The notes beneath the pieces were generated by a model. The model was given only the letters and a program-made list of their open reading frames with translations, did no database searches and had not been told where the DNA came from. Of a DNA stretch of 64,000 nucleotides, positions 57,858-64,000 are shown piece after piece. The stretch covers positions 5,270,001 through 5,334,000 of the forward strand of contig NC_079883.1 of the NCBI RefSeq assembly GCF_029227915.1, written 5' to 3'. Origin of the DNA: Hydractinia symbiolongicarpus. Lineage: Eukaryota; Cnidaria; Hydrozoa; Anthoathecata; Hydractiniidae. The stretch's first letter is position 1. Every line of letters begins with the position of its first letter. Both the position numbers and the translations under genes were made by a program.

Positions 57858-60781
57858 TCGTGTCGTTCTTATTTTGTCATGAAAAGAAACTTTCGATTTT
57901 TTTATATTTTTGATACATTTTGCAGATTTTAACTTAATCTACAACTAAAACGAATACTATCACACTTTATAGTAACTAATTATGTAAGTAGTAAGGAATT
58001 TTAATGCTCTGTTCTAATGGCTGGCTCTTCCCCCACTTTTACTGTAACAATCTAACTTTATTGACATGCTCTAACCTGTTTGCTTACCCCACATATCGAT
58101 TGCTTTGTAGATGAAAGACAAGACTGCATTAAATGTGGTTCGGAGTGCGCATTTGAACATAATACCATATAAGTACGAGCCAAATGCACTACCACTACTC
58201 CAACTCCGTCACATAAAAGGCAATGCCTCTATTGTTTGAAAACAATAACCAAAAAGTTAAAAATCATTATAAAAAAGTAAATAATCATGAACAGGTTGTC
58301 TATAAATGCATTAATGTCTATAAGTGCATTAATGACGGATATCTTACATTACCCGTTTTGTAGCCCTACAATTCTTTGACAGCATAAACACAACAATCGT
58401 TCACAAAACATGTTGAGTCTGACGACTTTACACGAAAAAAAAAATCAACAAAAAACATACGTATTCTGTAGGTGTTACCTTCGTCCACCCTGAAGATCAA
58501 TGTTGGTAAAACAGCTATCACGACCACAATTTCGCCCCCTAATCCACCACAATCAGTTCACTTTTCAACATTGAATGACGGGAGAGGGAAGAGACAAGAC
58601 CCATGCATTTTGTAGACGATTGAAGATTGCTAATCAAGAATTTTTGATTAATGAATAGAATTAAAACAACAGTTTTATGACACATTGGACTTGTATGTCT
58701 TTAACTACATTCATCATGGTAACATTTTTACCAACATGGCTTAAAATTAAAAGTACAATATTACAAAGGACGACAATTAATAACAATAAAAACTAATATG
58801 AAGATTACAACTGGACTTCTCTAGTAAACTCTCCTGTATATTGCCTCCAAATCAAGATCAATTCGTAGTCTTTGTATAGAATAAAAGAAATAGAAAGAGG
58901 GTGGTTCACGAATAAAGAAACCCTGACTATGAAGAGACCTTTATTTAAGTTTTATGTTTCATTATTAAATGTGCCCTAAGATTGTAGCACAGGAAATAAT
59001 TATGATTAACAATGTAATCTCAATATTACTTCTATATCATCCTAATCAGTCCTTATATAAAAGAAGCTAAAAGCTATTCAAACTTCCATGCCGACTAACA
59101 TATGAACTATAGTTGCAGCTCAAGATGCCTGCCTATTTGAGATACAGATTATATAGTCCTTTAAAATTAACTACATTGTGCGGATTCATAAAACATTTGT
59201 TACACTTGACAGCACGCTTAACCTTAATCAAGTCAAAGAGTAAATTTATTTCCCTTTCGTAAACAATAGTGCCAGTTCAACAAAAGAAAGCTTTTTTTTG
59301 AACAAGTACAACATTACAATATTGTTGCCAAACCAATGATGACAAGATTAACAATCTTCAGAACGCTCCAATAATCCAATGAACGTCTTTGTTGTCCCTT
59401 TTGCACGCCATATATCTTTAGGCGCATAAATGCTACGCGTTTAATTTTTGCTTTTTCTTGTGATTTCCCTCCTTCAGATTTAGCTGCCTTAGTACTTGTA
59501 CAGGGTTCCATCCAGGTGCCAGTTTTGCATTCTTCATAAATGCTTACTTTTTTGTTCCATTTTTACCAATTGCAGTTTTTGTAACATTAACATAATATTT
59601 TCGTGAAGTCGCTGACGGTTAACGTCAAGCCTATATCTTGCTATCTGTTTGCAAAATGATCAGAACTTTTCCCCGTTTGTCATCTCCTACTTTGTTTTCA
59701 ACAATTGGCATCGCCAATTGATTCACCCTTCAGACAAGTAATATATCTCTGTAATGATGCCTTAATTTTTTTAGCATTCGATTTGGTAAAAACAAATGAA
59801 AGGTTAATGAGAAATCAATGTTAGAACTTTCTCTTACGATATCCAGTTTGATTTCAAACTTTCCCACCAGTTTTAGAAGATTATTTTTCCATCGTGGTTT
59901 TAATATAACATCAATTTCTTTGATCGTTGTGCGACTAGTTGCAATGTGCCCATGAAGTTTGCTGCTTGTGAAGCACAACCTTGTTTGATAGGATTCCTAT
60001 AATCAAGTAAAATGCACATATTAAACGAGAATAAATTACACATGCAGTAACCCAAACATAATCCAACATTAAGGATATATGCAACTTTATACCTGTGCTA
60101 ACATCCAAAATACCAAGACGATAATAGAAGTTCTTAAACATAACATAATTTAAAATTTGCGCTGGTTAATCCCGCTTGCTACTTTTTAGGAGCTTTGCCC
60201 TCTTTAAAAGTTTTTTTTCGTTCGTTCGTTTTTTTATATGATACGCAAAATAAAAAAAATTCCCAACTTCATTCTAATGCTGTCATGTATTTCCCTTTCT
60301 TGAATAGAAGAGGAAAAGGAAGAGAGCAGGGAGAAAAAGGTATTAGAACAAGGAATGACCCAACCCAACCCAAGACATTTCGCAAAAATGGGCACCCATA
60401 GAAAATGCGAATAGAAAGTAATCTTGTGACAGTATACACAAAAGAATAACACAATTATTTAAAACATTGTTTAAATGGCTTTCCTCTGATAATGTTGATA
60501 GCCGACTTAATTAATTAACATAACTTTTAAAAGATTTCAATTAACATTTCTTTAAATGGTATTTGATTTAATATAATATAATCATAATTGTATTACGTAG
60601 ACACATCGTCGATGTGGTGTAGAAACTTTACAAAGAAATTAAGACAAATTGTTTAGGTTAAAAGGTTGGGTCGTTTCGCTTATGTGTAAATATTTATCCT
60701 GTTTCTGATCAAACAGGGAAATATTCTCAAAATGAAATGCAAAAAAATTAATGACATCGACTGTAGCTAACGCCTCCTAAC
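57858..60781. other. Spacer, no supported gene
   Basis: AT-rich. Minus-strand open frames at 59314-59511 (lysine-rich, with YEECKTGTW just upstream) and 59730-59999 (preceded by an acceptor-like ATTATAG and containing an internal donor-like GTAAGAG) have somewhat protein-like composition. They may be decayed exons of one unknown gene, but I cannot join them into a model. Confidence 0.35.
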
Positions 60782-60985
60782 AATAACCGTATTTTGTCTG
60801 TCTTTCCGCGAAAGACGCGTCCTGTTACGGAAACACGAAATTTTTATATCTGAAACTTTTATATCTGAATGAAATGCCAAATGCAATATATAAACCCGTA
60901 TACGTCTGTCTGTCACGCAAAAATGTGCCGCAAGTAGCGAGACGCACGCAATGCGGTATAAAAAGAACGGGCAAACTTACCTTCG
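60782..60985 (+). mobile_element. Two adjoining Helitron-like fragments
   Basis: First fragment: AACCGTATTTTGTCTGTC through TGTTACGGAAACACGAAATT, as in the array at 43243-43486. Second: AACCCGTATACGTCTGTCTG through GCAAGTAGCGAGACGCACGC and AAAAAGAACGGGCAAAC, as in the first array unit. Both lack the CTAG end. Confidence 0.6.
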
Positions 60986-61124
60986 GGAGGCTGACTACTT
61001 ACATAAAGTCTCTATAATAGAAAACAACTTCACTTGTTCTTTCTCTCCTTTTTACAACTGCATCTTCTCAAGCATTAGAAACTCATTCATAAAAATAACC
61101 ATAATAAATTACTCTAGAGGGTTT

Positions 61125-62016
61125 AACCCTATTATACCTGGGGAGGGGGGGGGGGGCACAAAAAGTGCCCGCGGCCTTTTGACTAGGCATAACTTTAGAT
61201 ACACATGTGATTAAGTGCTAAAATTTTGTGACTATTCCTAACTATTCCTAAATTTTTTAGAAAAATTTTGTACATTGCTGGGGGTATTGCTTTTTTGGAC
61301 GGGGGTAAATTTTTTGGAATTTTGAAAACTGTTGACATTCATGTAAGATGTTATATTGAGTAGATAATTATTTATTACATGTATGTTGGTTACTAAGAGG
61401 TAACCAAGGTTTTGCTAAGGTGATATATGGTTAGTAGGGACAAAAAGTAGACCAGATTTGAAGGAAATATCGATCCAGCAAAATGACTTCATTTCGGATC
61501 CTAATGACGTCATTATATTGTTTTCCTTACCTCGATTATCTTTAAATGTCATCTTCTACATATATGCCAAGTTTAATGACATGAGCATCAATATTTCTGG
61601 TAGAATGGGTCTTTTTATTTTTATCGTTAAAATAAGAATTTTTTTGCCGAAATGACGTCATTTTTTTATCCCAATAACGTCATTAAAATTACCTTTCTTC
61701 ATGTTAAACACATATTTTGGTATTTATTCCCCAAATCTATCAAGAATCAAGGGCATATCAATAGTAACAGGCGAGAAATTAAAACGTACTGAAAAATTGG
61801 GAAAATGACCATTTTTCACATGTGTGACGTCATTTTTAATCCCTATGACGTCATCAAATTACTTTTTTTACCCGGATTGATTTTCTACAAAGATTTTCTT
61901 CAATTGAGCCAAGTTTCATCACTTAAGCACAAGTGGTTCAGGATTTATGACCGGCGGGCACTTTGTGTCCCCCGCCGGGGTTACAAGGGTCAAAAAAGCT
62001 CAGGTATAATAGGGTT
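61125..62016. mobile_element. 0.9-kb element with AACCCTATTATACCTG inverted ends and internal repeats
   Basis: Perfect 16-bp inverted ends at 61125-61140 and 62001-62016; just inside, GCACAAAAAGTGCCCGC and GCGGGCACTTTGTGTCC are also inverse-related. The interior has three diverged copies of about 165-175 bp starting near 61484, 61645 and 61820, each with a TGACGTCAT or TGACTTCAT / AATGACGTCATTA pair. A G run lies at 61141-61155. No coding capacity. Confidence 0.75.
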
Positions 62017-64000
62017 ATAATAAAGTTGCGCGCAGCAATTATGAACACGTTATTAAAAAAACCATGAAAAGACCATTGCCCTTTATTTGACTCTTTTTAT
62101 ACCTACCTAGAAACATTACGGGTACTATCGATATAAAGATTATCTAAACGCCCCTTAAATTTTGTGATTTTAATGCAGGCAGTGATTAAAATTGCGGGTT
62201 TTGATTATACTTTTATCTTATCATCTTATCATCAATGTCTATATTAATAAGATATGTTTTTTAGGTGTAGTGTGCACGGAAAAAAGCGTCATGCTGCAAA
62301 TAGCAAATGCAACATATTTTTATCAACTTTGTCGCAAAGAGTGCGTTTCTCTGTGAGTTAAAAAAAGTAACATTGGGTTAATGCGCGGAACTTCATGACG
62401 GGCGAATTTACGTGCAATTTCCGTCTCAATACAAAAAACGTTTTTCTGCATAAAGAACGTTTACGTATGGGAAAATAAAGCGTATATATAACCTTGCTTG
62501 GTTTTAGCACGCAGGGTCATCTTGTTTTCTATGCATAATTTTGCGAAACCTTCAGCCCTTCCCCACGTCTCTTCTACGCCTATGATATTCTGAAGAAGCC
62601 TAATTTTAAAATATTCACCCACGCTATTACACCTTTTTGCATTTTTCAGATTATGCTAAAAATATCTTGGTATATAAACGAAGGGCTATAATCTAAATAC
62701 CGTGATATATAGGACCGGTGTCCGTTAAATTTTCCAAGGTTTAACGATTTTTTCTTTTAAAATGCTCTTACGATTTTAGAATAAGTGTACTTGTTTTAAC
62801 GATCTAACAAACGAATACAAAGCAGAATATGCTTTGTAACATGTTATATATTCTAACAGGTTAAATAGATATTCCTCAGTGTGGAAATTTGTAGCTCGAT
62901 TCGAGTACTGGAAGTAATACTTAATGTACGAATAAGTTGTAGAAAAATGTATGTTGTGTTTATTTGAACATTCCATAGTAACGTAGTTGATTCTTCACTT
63001 TTGGTTTGTCTACAAGAAAATTTACTTTTTTGCTATAGCAGTTAGTTTTAGTGGTTTTGGAAAAAAGAAAATTATTCTGACAACCTTACTCTAGATTTAA
63101 TCCGGCGAAGGTTATGGTCGTTCTATACGTTAACGGCAGTAATTTGTCTGCCCGTGCCCATGTCTCTTTATTCACGTTCACTCTAATAACTATGTTTAAA
63201 ACATTCCGAATAATCCGACATTTTTGTAACATATTTTTTGCTTCGAATTTTTCTTCAATTACTTACATTACAAAAAAATAAAGTGCAAGTTCAGCTTAGT
63301 TTTTATAAAATAACAATTTGCTGATAACTCGTACGTAAATGTATATTATTGCTTCAATGCAAAAAGTTGGGATGTACATTGGAGTTTTTACGTAGGTTTG
63401 TCATTCAACACAAACTTGCTTCTCTATTTCTACACTCTCCATTCAACATGCAAGGGACACGTATTTGATTTTAAATACATGTTTTTTTATATATTTTGTT
63501 GTCAATCCCATTCTGTTATTAGACACGAACATTTGACTGTCTAATGAAGTGCATTCTGGTCGACATGACAAAGTTTGAACATTACTCGTCTAAAATAACT
63601 AGAAGTAACATGAAAATATGCAAATCTATTCTTATCTAAACGCATTTTTACTATCTGAAAAAGAAAATTATGGTAATATAAGAAATTACATGCTGAAATA
63701 ATAATCGCAAGCCCGTAAGTTTTTTCATGCCAATTTACCAATTGGAAAATTCCACGAAAACTCCACCGTCGCTACTCACAGCTTTCATTTTTCCCCAACA
63801 CATGACATGCGATAATTTAAAATATAGCCTAGCCAGTAGTCTATTAATGAATCCAAATTTTTGTTTTTTGACAAATTTCATTCCTCATTGTACATCTTCC
63901 GAGAAAATTGTTCTATTTAACTCTTTGTTCAAGGTAACTACTCGACTTTAGCTTATTGGAAAAATCTGTAAGATTTTGCCCGCGTCGTACTTGAGATAAG
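62017..64000. other. Right end of window, nothing recognised
   Basis: AT-rich, with small open frames only. No repeat shared with the rest of the window was noticed. Confidence 0.4.

Noticed and set aside
59314-59999. A gene on the minus strand made of the two protein-like frames
   Set aside because: In-frame stops lie between them and no consistent splice model joins them; kept only as a note in the spacer entry.

Overview
This is a 64 kb piece of an intron-rich, AT-rich animal genome. A cnidarian, most likely a hydrozoan, fits best. The reasons are short exons with GT-AG introns, a secreted PAN/EGF/galactose-binding protein, a plant-like (hevamine-type) GH18 chitinase, and a dense load of LINE, Penelope, Helitron-like, hAT-like and TTAA-target elements. 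The organism assignment is inference. No prokaryotic feature was seen.

Layout. (1) 1-20368, minus strand: the 5' part of a CENP-E-type mitotic kinesin (kinesin-7). I could chain 21 exons in frame, 744 codons, from a canonical motor start at 20368 to the window edge, where the coiled-coil rod continues. Its second intron is swollen by a nest of DNA transposons (14325-18616), including one with a BEN-domain ORF broken by a single in-frame stop. Another intron holds a 306-bp element with a clear target duplication. (2) 20369-23222: intergenic region between divergent genes, with one unexplained open frame. (3) 23223-26694, plus strand: a complete three-exon PRPF38B-like spliceosome gene. (4) 26969-36148: a transposon graveyard with a decayed CR1/jockey-type LINE split by a palindromic insertion, two nested terminal-inverted-repeat elements, a second LINE tail and a short hairpin-rich element. 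(5) 36238-40918, plus strand: a four-exon GH18 chitinase with signal peptide and C-terminal membrane anchor; its first intron carries a LINE whose reverse transcriptase is followed by a PHD-like zinc finger. (6) 40919-51645: repeats, with a tandem array of a Helitron-like 0.1 kb element, a Penelope-like retroelement, a 360-bp tandem repeat, a 27-bp-arm hairpin, a TTAA-flanked element and a 30-bp satellite. (7) 51646-56593, plus strand: a secreted PAN + EGF-like + galactose-binding protein starting in an 11-nt exon. (8) 56594-64000: mostly featureless, with a possible small membrane-protein gene, a tRNA-Arg-like relic, Helitron-like scraps and an element rich in TGACGTCA palindromes.

The host genes have unrelated roles (chromosome congression, pre-mRNA splicing, chitin hydrolysis, extracellular recognition) and show no sign of working as one system. 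The common theme is mobile DNA: much of the window is element-derived, with nested insertions, target duplications and one short family seen in about ten copies. Exon borders were set by eye from GT/AG sites and reading-frame phase; each multi-exon model keeps its frame throughout.
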